NCBI RefSeq assembly: GCF_050624435.1
Contig: NC_134542.1
Span: 111,149,677 to 111,213,676, forward strand
From: Tenrec ecaudatus
Taxonomy: Eukaryota > Chordata > Mammalia > Afrosoricida > Tenrecidae
Direction: 5' to 3'
Length of the DNA: 64,000 nt
Below the pieces are notes generated by a model that saw only the letters and a program-made list of their open reading frames with translations, did no database searches and was not told the origin of the DNA. Position numbers and translations under genes: made by a program. Below are positions 34,351-45,390 of the stretch, piece by piece. Position 1 is the first letter of the stretch. The number at the start of each line of letters is the position of its first letter.

Positions 34351-35439
34351 TCCCTTAAATGTTCAGTTAATTCTGTACAGTACCGACAAGAATCTAGCTG
34401 AATCAGAGCAGATCACATCCCCGGAACTAGCAGGTAAGACCGCTGGCATCGTGAGAATATAAAACTCAGAGAGAGAGAACAGATGTGCTATGGAGAGCAT
34501 GCTGTTTTTATAGGCATTCAGGTTTCTCTCAAAATAAATACAGTCATTTGAAGTCGTCATGACATGGCTGGGGAAGCACTCCATGGAGGTGATAGAGCAA
34601 TTTAGAGTCCTATGGGAAAATAAGAGACCTGGTAGAGTTTCTCTATGGAGCATATCTTGAATACGTGTACAAAGTAAATTGTCTTTAGACAGTAGGTTGA
34701 AATCTACAATGAATTGATTCAATAATACTTTCTGATTTTATAATACATTAAATATGTTCTTGATCATGCTTTGTCTAATGAGAATAAAGAAAATAATAGT
34801 GATATTTTACTGCCCACTCAATACCATCACTCTATCTCACTTTAATACAAGTGGCTGATTTATTTCTCACATTGCTTGGCTAGTTTCACCACTCTGTGTC
34901 AACCATGGGAAAGTATTTGGAAGCATGGTAAAAACTTCTGATGGATTTTAGATTTGAATTTAACTCTATTTTTTTGGTTAGATATCTCTGAGTAAGCATC
35001 ATAATTAGTTTAGGATTGTCTCCTGTATTTTCAAAAGGAAGCAAATTCTTATTCATAGAGTTCTTGTAAAGGATTAAAAGTTATTATTCTCATAGACTGT
35101 TTGCCTTACAATAAGAACTTAATATTAGTTTTGCTTTCTTAAGGAAGAAGAGTTACTATGTGGTAGAGGGTAAAAAAAGTACTTGAGTTTATTTCTGAAA
35201 TTATTTTTAATTAATATTTTAGTCCTGAAAGCTCTTGATTCTGTTGAATGATGCGGTAGGGATTATAGGTCTTAAGATATTCTGTTATTGATCTTTTAAA
35301 GCTATATTTATTATAACCCGTGCTAAATTTAGAGGCTTTTGAAATTATTACATTTTAAATGGGCAATTAACATTTTAGGATAAATTGAATGCATTTTTCT
35401 ATGACACACTCCAGTACATTGACAGGAAAAGGTCAGAGG
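34351..35439. other. Unrecognised non-coding sequence
   Basis: A 119-codon minus-strand ORF at 34363-34722 has no recognisable domain, signal peptide or neighbour and I do not call it a gene. The rest is A+T rich. Confidence 0.4.
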
Positions 35440-35765
35440 TTAAGACCAGATGCAGAAGAACAGGGAGATGCCGGCTGATGTCAGCTGGAGCTTGTTTTGC
35501 ATACTTGGTTTTAAATCCTTGGGTCATACTGTCAGGAGAGATCAGTCCCTGAAGAAAGGTAACATGTGTGGTGAAGTGGAGTACAGGCGAAAAAGAAGGA
35601 CTTAACTTGATGAACTGACACAGTGGCTGCATCAATGGGTTCAGGCCAAGAACAATTGTGAGGACGGTGCAGGACCGTGTAGTGTTTTGTTCTGCTGTGC
35701 ATTGTGCACAGGGTCGCTATGGGTCAGAGCCGACTCCATGACACCTCAGAACAACAGCATTGTAT
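35440..35765 (+). mobile_element. RTE1 3' end fragment
   Basis: CAGGAGAGATCAGTCCCTGA, TGACACAGTGGCTGCATCAA, GACGGTGCAGGACCGTGTAG and GTGCACAGGGTCGCTATGGG to ATGACACCTCAGAACAACAG: the RTE1 3' terminus, fairly well kept over its last 250 bases. Confidence 0.85.
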
Positions 35766-36139
35766 CGCAGTTAAATGTACAGCAGTTATCTTAAATTTAA
35801 AATGTACAAAGCAAACTCATTTTTATTCTGCACAAATTAAAAAAAAATACAATCTTAGAAAATCTGAACTCAATTTTACCAGTTGCTAAGAGCAAAGTTG
35901 ACTTTTCTCTTGATCTCATACTTCAAAACCAAACCAAAGCGAATTCTTCTACCTAACCTCAAGATCCTAGGACATAAAGCCTCACTACTTTGGGCCAATT
36001 CTTCAACTGTCCCTCAAATACAAGTCACTGGTGAATCTTATAAGGATTATTACAATCATTTCCTTACCAGTTTTGCTTAAGGTTAAGCTCTGCAGTCTGA
36101 AAAGATAAGTCAAAGTGATATGAACTGAATCGAATCACC
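35766..36139. other. Unrecognised non-coding sequence
   Basis: No feature supported. Confidence 0.4.
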
Positions 36140-36330
36140 TCCTCGCTCAGAACCCTTTATGGCTTTCTGGTTCTCTCATGATAAAAATGGTTGTTATTAA
36201 AATAAACTGGGAGAGCCTTGCTGATTTGGTCCCTCATCAAATTTACATTTCATCTTCTCCCAGACTCCTTTGTCCTCACTCCTTCTGGCCACAGGAGCTC
36301 ACGCCTGTCTTTCAGTGAGTTCTGCATGAG
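36140..36330 (-). repeat. L2 LINE fragment
   Basis: CAGAACCCTTTATGGCTTTC, GGTCCCTCATCAAATT and CCTCACTCCTTCTGGCCACA follow the reverse-complement L2 3' end (AACCCTTCAATGGCTTCC, CCTGCC, CTCTGCTCCAGCCACA). An ancient mammalian LINE. Confidence 0.65.
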
Positions 36331-36490
36331 AGCATTATGTAAAACAGCAGCAAACACCCCTATCTGAGCTCCCTCTCGCTGCCTGGCTCTGCTTTAGGTT
36401 TTCTCAGATTACCTGTGTTATTACCATGGGAAATGCTGAATTGTACTTATTTATCATCTTCTCCCCCTTACCACCTATTAGTTCCATTGG

Positions 36491-36566
36491 AAGGACAGTA
36501 AGAAGAAAGGGGGAGAGAGAGAAAAGAGGGGAAAAAAGGAGGAAGGAAAGAAGGAAGAAGATTTTC
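36491..36566 (+). repeat. Polypurine (GA)-rich tract
   Basis: A run of about 75 bases nearly all A and G (GGGGGAGAGAGAGAAAAGAG, then GGAGGAAGGAAAGAAGG). A second short GA run is at 36651-36672. Such tracts can form triplex DNA; no function is implied. Confidence 0.85.
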
Positions 36567-37239
36567 TAGGATTTCTAAGGAGAAACATCCTTTGGACTAT
36601 TCATTCCATTCCTAGAATTTCTTCTCCAAATTTCTGCTGTGTGCCTTGCTAAGAGAGAGAGGAGAGAGAGAGCGTGCATTTAGAATAATTTAAGCCTTGA
36701 AGGGCTAATACTTCCTTAATAGTTGACAAACTATTTTGCTGGACTGGCTACAGGAAGGGGTCACTGGTTTATAAATCTGGATTACCTCACTTGATAGCAA
36801 ATTATCTGCCAAGTGCATACAAAATGTTGTGCCCTTGGAAACTGGACTAACAGTAGTTACTTTCTGTCCTGTGAAAATGTTGCCTTGTTGATCATATTAT
36901 CGGTAAACAACATTGTTAACAAATGACTGGATTAGGAGATACATAGATATAAATGTGCTATGAAGTAAATAATATGGGCTGAAGGAAGCATTCGGGGGTA
37001 AATTGTTTCTCTTCTCCATGATGGAGGAAGACTAATATTTATGCACTTATACTCTATCCTTTATCTATTTGTTCATTGAGAGCCGTTTATTCTGAGGCAT
37101 GGCTTCATATGATTACTGAGCTGGCGCTCTGATTGCAATAAGTAGGGCGGGCAGGCAGGCAAAACTCAGCGGAGAACATTTCACACATTAAGTTGCAGCT
37201 GTAATCTTTTTTTCTTAAGTGGGTCATGACCAACATTTT
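36567..37239. other. Unrecognised sequence, possibly regulatory
   Basis: No repeat recognised from 36680 to 37200. It holds several forkhead-like (GGTAAACAACATTGTTAAC), C/EBP-like (GATTGCAATAAG) and E-box (CAGCTG) motifs. See findings. Confidence 0.35.
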
Positions 37240-37410
37240 TTTAAATCATTTTATTGGGGACTCCTACAACTCTGAATACTCCGTATATCCATCCATTGTG
37301 TCAAGCACATTCATATATTTGTTGCCATAATCGTTTTCAAAGCATTCTCTTTCTACTTGAGTCCTTGGTATCAGTCTTGATGTCGCATTTTTTCTTACAC
37401 AGGAAACCTG
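37240..37410 (-). mobile_element. L1 3' end, tenrec-type, truncated
   Basis: AAATCATTTTATTGGGGACT, CCATTGTGTCAAGCACATTC and CTACTTGAGTCCTTGGTATC match the copy at 28945. Confidence 0.75.
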
Positions 37411-38181
37411 AGTGTTGCTTGATTTATTTTACGAAGCATGTCCACTTCATTGAGTGTTGTCACTTTTATTTTAAATCAATTGATTTTAGATGTTAATCGG
37501 CTCTGTAAAACACCTTCTCAGAAACGCACACTTCTAATAATGGTTGAGTAAGGACTACAACTTATCCAAATTGATTTATAAATTAACCATCACAAATGCC
37601 TGACAGAAAGGAAGCCATCGTTGGACAAGTCAACATCTATTTCCCCCAAACTTCCACTCCCCACCCCTGCATCCACTCCACTCCACTAGTATTACTAGTC
37701 CACAGGAAAAAACCTCTGAGCCCCACCCATGAAGCCCAATGCTCTGTCTTGATAGCTAGCAGGTTTCCAGATATAACATATATACAAAGCCTAGCATGCA
37801 GACTCTAGACATACTCTCCTTGGGTTATCAGGTAGGAAACTCTACACTGAGCTACATGAAGAGAGTCATATAGTCCCTGAAATATTACACCATGTCAGAA
37901 AATAAATTTTCTGATTCCTCAACTATGGTGCAAGGTAGGAGCCTGTGTAGAAGTCTCCCTTTTCATTCAGACAGCTTTCTAAGCCAGAGGGATTACTCAC
38001 ATGAAACTCCCTGCTGTTTGTTGTCTATACTTATTTAGTAAAATGACTTTCATTTGTAAATACTTTGTGGATGCTCATCTACCTGAGTTGATCACACTAG
38101 ATGAATGTAATTTATAGAAAAGTTGATGATATTTTATCTTTAGTTGTCTTGTGACTACTTGATGTCTGAGGACAGCTTTAA
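37411..38181. other. Unrecognised non-coding sequence
   Basis: No feature supported. Confidence 0.45.
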
Positions 38182-38411
38182 GGGAGCCTGCATATGTAGT
38201 ACCCTAATGTAACATAGTGTTATGCATTGGTCCGTGATCCCTGTGGTCATCAGTTCTAAGCCACCAGCAGCTCCGCAGGAGACAGACTGGGCTCTCTACT
38301 TTATGAACAGTATATCCATCCGTAACTGCACACTGTGCATTAAGATGTGTGTGTATTCTTTCCACAGGGGATCACTATGAATGAGCATTAACTCAATGGC
38401 AGTGAGCAGGT
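38182..38411 (+). repeat. AfroSINE with extra middle segment
   Basis: TGGTCATCAGTTCTAAGCCA, CCAGCAGCTCCGCAGGAGAC and GGGGATCACTATGAATGAGC are in sense order. Between them lies a block (ACTGCACACTGTGCATTAAG) that also occurs near 39283-39320 (ACTACACACTGTATCAAGAT), where only a weak SINE trace remains. Confidence 0.65.
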
Positions 38412-40149
38412 AGAATAATCAAATACTCTATCTTAACTGTAAAAACACTGTGTGTTATTAGTCTCCGTAGGTAACTAATGGAAAACTCAAGACTGGAGAA
38501 AATTAAGTGTTGGATCAGTGATTGTACAATAGTACATATAAAAACAGAGAATCAAATCAGGATTTATCCAAAGGCACAGACTACAAATGTTTTCTAAATA
38601 ATACCACTCCTTTGAACCTAATGGAATAATTGACCTTATTTTGTGAAGTCTAAAAGTAATTTAAACCTGCCTCTTTATTATAATAATAAAGATTATTACA
38701 CCATTATAAGGAAAAACAACCAAGAATAACATTTCCCTACGTGGTAACTAATATTCCAAAGAACTCAAGGTACTGTCAATATAATATCACAATCCTTATT
38801 TTCAAAAGGTGGGGTTATATAAATAAATTGAACATTACCTCTCATCATTTTATAGTGTGAATTTCTGCATAGTTCTTCCTAATCCAATAATGAATTCTAC
38901 ATAACTTTCATTAATTTTAGGGTTGAGACATTCATCCATCTCTGCCAATTAACAATAGTTATAAGTTTGGGTTATTCAAATTGTGGCATCTACATAATCT
39001 TCCTAATATAATGCCTTATCGTTTACTTGGCAGGAACTTGGCGCCACACATATACAAATTTGGCAACAGTGCTGCCTCTGCTTTCAAAACTTTCTCCGAG
39101 GCCCCTCTATAATCCGTCTTTCAGGTGGGACCTTTAGAAACCACTTTAACAGTCCTGGTTAGTTCTTAATTTGCAATTAGTAATTTATAATCTCATTCTC
39201 AGGATATAAACTAAGTGTATAGACTATAGACGGTACCTTGAGTGATAGGGAAGCCCTGCGGGCACATCACGTCAATCCTTAACTACACACTGTATCAAGA
39301 TGTGTGTATCCTTTTCCAATTGAAAAAAATTCATAAAACTTTAATATATTGTCATTTGCTCAGAATCACCTTGGGAAATGGCCAAAGCTAATACAAGACT
39401 ATTTCAAAACTGTGTGGAAAAAGTTCATTATCTTTCGATTCCACTTGTCCACCAACATTTTGAAGCTTCCTTGTATTAAATCCAGGTCTGACTGCTCTAG
39501 CATTTAAATTTATTTCTTTTACTCACTTCCATGTGACTTGGCTTTATTGTTAACACTACAATGAAATAACATATGTTGCATAAATACAAAAAACTGAAAG
39601 GAGGCTAAGGTTAAATGCAAAAAAAAACGAATTTTTCTCTCCTGTTTGTAATGAAAGATGGTATCAGCAAGAAAGGGATTAAGAGATTAAGAGAAGAAAG
39701 CTAACTACATTAGGATGCTTATAGACCTACATGAGATGAAGAAGAAAGATTGTCTGCCCGTGTGCACACCTTTCATCTCCCTCAGAAAACCTGTGCGATT
39801 GCACTGCACAGCGCTGCCGAACGGTCCAGCGGGAGGCCCCATTTGGCAAATGAAATTCCTAGTTAAAAGCCTTACTTGGTGAGCACAAAGTCTCATTACA
39901 TAATAATGCCTGCGAGCAAACTCCTGTTTCCCAAACTTACTAAACCCTTCCTGTTTTCAAATTACCATTTTTATGGGTTTCATATACATGGTGGAGAGCT
40001 TCAGGTGATGGAATTCAGTCTGATCTGGTCGCTCGGAATGGTAATTGCACGCAGGCACTGAATATCCATTACTAGCATATTGCTACTTCATTTCCCAGTA
40101 AAGTAGGAAAGTGAACCTCACACAGTGCCACATATTGGAAGTTACAGAA
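38412..40149. other. Unrecognised sequence; regulatory-like patch at 39730-40080
   Basis: No gene. A short SINE-like remnant lies at about 39240-39325. 39730-40080 contains several CpG sites and clustered short motifs and has no recognisable repeat. Confidence 0.4.
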
Positions 40150-40240
40150 GCAAATTTCTTGGCACAGTGGAAGTTTTGAGAGAAAATAACTTGTCCTAGG
40201 CAAATTCAGGATCCCAAACTTGGACAGTACATGATCTGAG
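40150..40240 (-). repeat. Possible MIR fragment
   Basis: GGCACAGTGGAAGTTTTGAG, AATAACTTGTCCTAGGCAAA and AGGATCCCAAACTTGG run in the order of the reverse-complement MIR core. Diverged and uncertain. Confidence 0.4.
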
Positions 40241-40544
40241 GCCAAATACAATAAAGCACTGTGTATAATTCATTGTGCTATTCTAGTGCTGAGATTGGGC
40301 AAAGGTGAGGAATGAAAATGAATTTTGGGGAACAGTGATTGTGTATGAGGGAATATCAAGCAAGACCAATTTTGACTCAATTTCAATGAGCTGTGATGTG
40401 TATATAATAAAAGTCAGTCATTCAAATTATATAATTTACTGAATTCTAATGTCTATAATTACATATACTCATCAATCAACCAAGAAGCATAATTCTTATA
40501 TTACTTAAATTGTTTCCTTTTGCCTATTTGAAGTCCATATTTCT
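40241..40544. other. Unrecognised, A+T-rich sequence
   Basis: No feature supported. Confidence 0.45.
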
Positions 40545-40925
40545 TTTTTGTTTGTAGGCCCAGGAAATTGTACAGCTTTTTTCATTATAGATTTTATATC
40601 ACTTTCATAATTTTATGTGAGAAGTATCATATACTACCTGTTCCTTTATCTCTTGCCTCTTTTACTCAAAATAATACTTTTGAAATTTACCCATGTTGGT
40701 ATATGTATCAGCAGTAAGTTGTTCCCTATTTGTATTAAGTAGTAATCAATATTATAGAGATTATGTTTTTTCAATGGAATACCCTACATGGAACGCTATG
40801 TATAAGATCATTTTATTTCCCTTTTACCCATTTTAAATATGTTCTACTTTCAAAATGTGTTTTGATTTCTCTTCAATTGATGTTTCTCGGGTTCACTGTA
40901 TTATTGTTATTAATTTCTTTTGTAT
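40545..40925 (-). mobile_element. L1, inverted segment (end of ORF2)
   Basis: On the minus strand this reads as the late ORF2/3' UTR border of L1: GGGTATTCCATTGAAAAAAC, CTTACTGCTGATACATATAC, CCAACATGGGTAAATTTCAA. Its content lies just upstream of that of 40930-41165 in an intact L1, which points to one insertion with a 5' inversion. Confidence 0.7.
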
Positions 40926-40929
40926 GTTT

Positions 40930-41165
40930 TTTTCTTTATATAAAATCCAGGATAGGTAAATTGATAGAGACAGTAACTGGATTGATGATTGCCTGGGGGC
41001 ATGGCAGGAGTACTAGGGCTGGGGGGAGGGAAATTGGGAGCTAGTAAGATGAGTACAAGAAAGAATAAAATGTATAACATTGATTGTGGTAATATTAATA
41101 TTATTGAACTACCAAGTTGTATGACATGTGAATTATATGCCAAAAAACTGTTAAATAAAATAATA
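40930..41165 (+). mobile_element. L1 3' UTR segment of the same insertion
   Basis: TATAAAATCCAGGATAGGTA, GATTGCCTGGGGGCATGGCA, a G-run, ATTGATTGTGGTAATATTAA, GTATGACATGTGAATTATAT and an A-rich end with AATAAAATAATA: typical L1 3' UTR order. Confidence 0.75.
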
Positions 41166-41184
41166 CAAGCCAGATGCACAAGCC

Positions 41185-43300
41185 CTGCAGTATCTCTTTG
41201 TTCTGTTCAAACAACTGTCTCTTGGGGTGTGTACATGTTCCTAGTGAGTACATTAAAGTGCCATATAGAATTCTCATTCTTCACAATGCAATGTATATAG
41301 CTTGGTATGATGCTCATAACTTAATGCTTTTGTAATAAACACAAATGAACTTCTTTTTAGTATTCTCTGCTTGCAGCCAAGATCCTTTTGACACCAGCAA
41401 GCCTATCTCTCCATCCATGTTTTCTCTGAATTCATTTTGAATTTCTAGCATCTCTCTTTTGATGTACTGCTACAGCCATTTTTGGATTATCTTCAACATT
41501 TTACTTGCATGTGACATTAACAATATTGTTTTAAAATTTCCACAAATTGTTTACTCACTTTTCTTCAAATATGCACAAATATAGATCACATCCAGTTGCT
41601 TGGCCAGGTACAGCTGTCTTCCAAATTTCTTAGTACTGACAAGTGAATCCTTTGGTGGGCTTTGCCATTTTATAAAATATTTCAATTGGTACTTCATCAT
41701 TTTCTGGAGTCTTCTCACTAATGCCGTCAGTAAACTTGAACTTCTTCCTTCAAAACTATCCATTGTTGATCTATCTATTGCTTTTCATGGTTGAATGTGA
41801 AGTAATTATTTTGGTACAGGGACTGGGCCTTTCTTCCATTTCCCTTTGGTGTTCTTGTGCCATTCCATAGTTTGTCTAGAAAATATCACAGTCCTGATAC
41901 TCAAAAGTTGATTCACCGCCCTCCCCTCACCTCTTGAGTTCTTTCAGTTTGAGATATGTTGAGTGTGTTCTTTCCTTTTGATTTTTAATTCTAGGTCTTT
42001 ACACATTCACTCGAATGGCTTATTTTGTCTTCTTGAATCGCCTTTCATTTTTTTCTGTTTAGCTCTTTCACTTTATCATTTATTCCACTTGCTTTAGCAA
42101 CTCCACATTCAAGAGGATATTTCAGAATCATTCCTGACATGCACATTGGCTTCTTCTTTCTTGCCTACTAAAATTTTTTTTGCCTTCTTTAGCTATGAGG
42201 TTCTTGATGTCGTTCCACATCTTGCCTTGCTGTTAGCCATTAGTGTTCAATGATCCAAATGATCTTGAGATGCTCTAAATTTGGGTGGGATATACTTAAG
42301 TTCATATTTTGAATCTTTTGAACTTGTTTTAAGTTTTTTGAGCTTCAACATACATTTGTATATGAGTTATTGATATTTTACATAGTTAGTCCCTAGATAG
42401 TTTATTGGTTTCAGAGGATGATATTGAGCTTCTATATAATTCCATCCCACAGCGTTAATCAACTTAATTCCATCTTGCAGGGTCCTTCTGTATAGTCATT
42501 GTTTATGTTGTTGAAAAAGGTATTCAAATGAAGTGCCTGGTCTTGCAAAATCCTACCATGAGATCGCTAGTTTTTATATCATCGAGGCTCCTTTCTCTTT
42601 GTTTTCAACTTTTGCATTTCAGTCACCAATAATTATAAATGAATCTTAATTCCATGTTTGATCAATTTCAGACTGTGTAAATCTAGAGATTTCTGCTACG
42701 TCTTCATATTTGGTTTTAGTGGTTGGTGCATAAATTTCATTACTAGCTGCCTTAACAGACCTTACTTATAGGTATATAGATATTATTCTATTACATACAG
42801 CATTGCACTTTAAGATCTATCTTGAAGTAATGTTTTGACAATGAATGTGATGCCATCTATTTTGATGTGCCAGCAAAAGAGACCATATTAACATCCAATT
42901 CAAAGTGGTCAATACCAGTCCATTTCAGCTCCCTAAAGCCCAAGACATCAAACTTTATGCATTCCATTTCATGTTGGATGATAATTATCAATTTGTGTAG
43001 AATCACACTTTGTACCTTCCATGTTTTAATAATTGATGCATGGTCATAGCTGCGTATTCTCATTTAAGCTGTCACCCATCAGCAAATGAAGGTCCCCAAA
43101 GATTTGCTCCATCTATGCTGGGGTAACTCTTCTTCCGTCTTATTTTGAGTGCCTTCCTACCTGACGGGTTCACCTGACACAATCAGGCAATGTTCTGCTG
43201 CTATACATTGGTGTTTGGTGGTTAATCTCTGAACAGTAGAGAGTCTATTTTTCTTTCTAGTCTGTCCTTAAACTGAAAGCTCCACTGAACTTGTTCAACA
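41185..43300 (-). mobile_element. RTE1 copy I, 5' two-thirds (endonuclease to RT)
   Basis: The longest RTE1 piece here, about 2.1 kb. On the minus strand it starts near 43300 in the 5' region, then the endonuclease: frame 42857-43063 contains MECIKFDVLGFRELKWTG and FELDVNMVSFAG, matching the DILGISELKW-type endonuclease motif. The linker (41880-42300) and RT entry follow, ending in the RT domain at 41185 (plus strand TATCTCTTTGTTCTGTTCAA). The 3' third is missing although RTE inserts from its 3' end, so a later deletion or the adjoining L1 must account for the loss. Reading frames are broken. Confidence 0.85.
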
Positions 43301-43314
43301 TATTTTATATATTG

Positions 43315-43431
43315 TACCATATATATTCGTATATAAGCCAGGTTTTCCCGCACATTTTAAATGCAGTTTTGTGATAAAATTAGTTACCTCAGCTGATATT
43401 TGGGTCGGCTTATATTAGAATATATATGGTA
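43315..43431. mobile_element. 117-bp palindromic MITE with 23-bp inverted repeats
   Basis: Left arm CCATATATATTCGTATATAA plus GCC; right arm, read in reverse complement, CCATATATATTCTAATATAA plus GCC: 21 of 23 identical. TA lies on each side (43315-43316 and 43430-43431), the signature of Tc1/mariner target choice. The ~70-bp loop has no coding capacity, so it depends on a transposase from elsewhere. Located just beyond the 5' end of RTE1 copy I. Confidence 0.7.
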
Positions 43432-43554
43432 TATAGGATGCTGCAAAAACATCATGTCCTTGATAGTATATTTTACAATCAATTCACGGGTTCTATACTT
43501 AACTACTTAAATTCTGTAGTGTGCTTTCCTTCTGTACAGTCCTCTTGTTTTTTG

Positions 43555-43700
43555 AAAAAAAAAAAAAAACCCAACCAAAATCACTGCCATTGAGTCAATG
43601 CCAACTCATAGTGATCCCATAGGACAGGGTAGGACTGCTTCTGTGAGTTTCTGAGATTGTAACTATTTACAGAAACAGAAAGTCCCATCTTTCTATTATA
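43555..43700 (-). repeat. AfroSINE with poly(A), head missing
   Basis: A run of 15 A (43555-43569), ACCAACCAAAATCACTGCCA, CATAGTGATCCCATAGGACA and TGAGATTGTAACTATTTACA. Minus-strand SINE with a fairly well-kept tail; the tRNA-like half is absent. Confidence 0.85.
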
Positions 43701-44005
43701 AATGTCAATGTCTTCGATTGGCCAGACAGCAAGTCTTATAACCGGTTTCTATGACCACATTGATTTCCAAGATTCATTCTTATCAAGAAAGTTTGTGCAA
43801 TCATTACCAAATCAACTTTGGAACTTTTGCTTCCTTCTTATACTCATTGATGTTGACTCCATTTACCCCACTTTCCCCATCCAGGCACCAATCTAGTTAC
43901 TGTTTCTGTAATTTCATTTATCCCAGGTCTATGAGAAAAACATACAAAATAAAGGCAAGCATTAAGCAAGGACCGAGCAACAACAATCATCTAAAAATAG
44001 GTCCC
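43701..44005. other. Unrecognised non-coding sequence
   Basis: No feature supported. Pyrimidine-rich patches near 43850 might be L1-derived. Confidence 0.4.
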
Positions 44006-44206
44006 AAAACAAACTCACTGCCATCAGGTGGATGCTGACTCACAGGAACATGATTGGACAAGGTATAACTGCCCCTGTGAGTCTCTAATACTTTAACTCT
44101 TATGGGGACAGAAAGGCCCACACTGTCCCTTGGAGCAGCTGGTGGTTTTGAACTGTGGGCCTTGCAGATGGAAGCCCAGCACGTAACCACTACGCCGTCT
44201 GGGTTC
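44006..44206 (-). repeat. AfroSINE, full length
   Basis: AACTCACTGCCATCAGGTGG, GTATAACTGCCCCTGTGAGT, CTTGGAGCAGCTGGTGGTTT and CACGTAACCACTACGCCGTC are all present in reverse-complement order, from tail to A box. One of the best preserved copies. Confidence 0.92.
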
Positions 44207-44429
44207 CAAAAAACAGGTAAAGACCTCAATCTAAGAGAAAGCAGAGATACTGAACAGTTACAATAAAGTCAAGTTGGGTTCAGAGGGTGTTACATTCCAG
44301 CCTGAGTAATGCTATTTGTGATATTGAGTATTCACTGGCGCCTCAGTACATGTAGGATTTGGGGCTAACAGTATCATCCAGAGCATTACATAATTCAGAT
44401 ATTTAGAATTTAGCCACTGCTCCTGCTCC

Positions 44430-44600
44430 CTCTTCCAGGTGTGGATTGAATTATTTTCAATCCTTGGATCACACAGGCTGGTGCGCTTCTTCCCTGTGCG
44501 CTTGGCTTACCCCTTACTTAGATAGCCATGGCCTGGTTTTTCACTGCTTAAGATTTTATTTTACCTGTACATCTCTTAACATGTAAAACAGACCTGCAGA
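44430..44600 (-). mobile_element. L1 3' UTR fragment
   Basis: CTTGGATCACACAGGCTGGT, GCGCTTCTTCCCTGTGCGCT and AGATAGCCATGGCCTGG match the L1 3' UTR block also seen at 56800-56950. Confidence 0.6.
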
Positions 44601-44754
44601 CATAACTATAGCTACAGCCAGACCACTGCAGAGCACAGCACGGTAATTACCTCCATTAATCTGGTCACTAAATACCCATTAATGTAGCAGTCACTGGCAA
44701 TATATATATTTTAATATAATCACATTCTGTGGTTGATCTTTATTTGGAGATAGT

Positions 44755-44905
44755 GTAATACAGTGAAAGATCATAATTTTAAAATTATGAACACCTATTT
44801 CCTTTTTATGCTACTAGCTATCCACAGAACAATTATTTCAGCTTTCTGAGTTGCAATTCCTTTTCCAGGAAAATGTGAAAACACCCTACCTCTTCGGACA
44901 TTTAT
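44755..44905 (+). repeat. MIR SINE
   Basis: ATTATTTCAGCTTTCTGAGT, TGCAATTCCTTTTCCAGGAA and AACACCCTACCTCTTCGG follow the MIR core (CTCTGAGCCTCAGTTTCCTC, CCTACCTCATAGGG). Confidence 0.6.
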
Positions 44906-45144
44906 TTGGAGAATATCAGCAGTGCGAACGCCATGTTTTTGTCAGTTTTCAAGACTATTGTACTTGATTATTCCTATCATGCTGAAGGATACCCTTCAAG
45001 TGACTATAAGCTCCCTGAGCAGACAAGCCTGGGGAAAATGTACAAGCTTAAAAGGACTGGTTACTTACTTCCAAAAATTAGTCAGTGAAAATCATATAGG
45101 TCATAGAATATTGTCTGCGATCTTGAATTACTTACTTTGGGCTT

Positions 45145-45390
45145 TCTTCAGGAGAAACTAATTACTGGACACAGACATCATGCTTGGTTAAGTGAAGGGC
45201 CAGCAAAGGTCTTAAAAATCCTCAACAAGATGGATCCTTGACACAAGAGTCACAACAGTGCACTGAACTATTCCAATGCTCATGGATATGGCACAGTAAC
45301 AGACAGCCTTTTGTTGTGTTAGAAATGTTGTTGCCATGAGTCAAATCTTACTGGAAAACTATGAACAAGAACAACAGCACTATGCAAACG
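45145..45390 (+). mobile_element. RTE1 3' end fragment, diverged
   Basis: GACACAGACATCATGCTTGG, AAGTGAAGGGCCAGCAAAGG, CCTCAACAAGATGGATCCTT and TTGTTGCCATGAGTCAAATC through AACAACAGC correspond to the last RTE1 blocks. Confidence 0.65.

Noticed and set aside
34363-34722. A 119-codon minus-strand ORF
   Set aside because: No recognisable domain, signal or family. Its length is within chance for 64 kb of six frames.
40989-41300. ORFs of about 90-103 codons on both strands around 41000
   Set aside because: They lie in L1 3' UTR sequence and run into RTE1. No coding signature.
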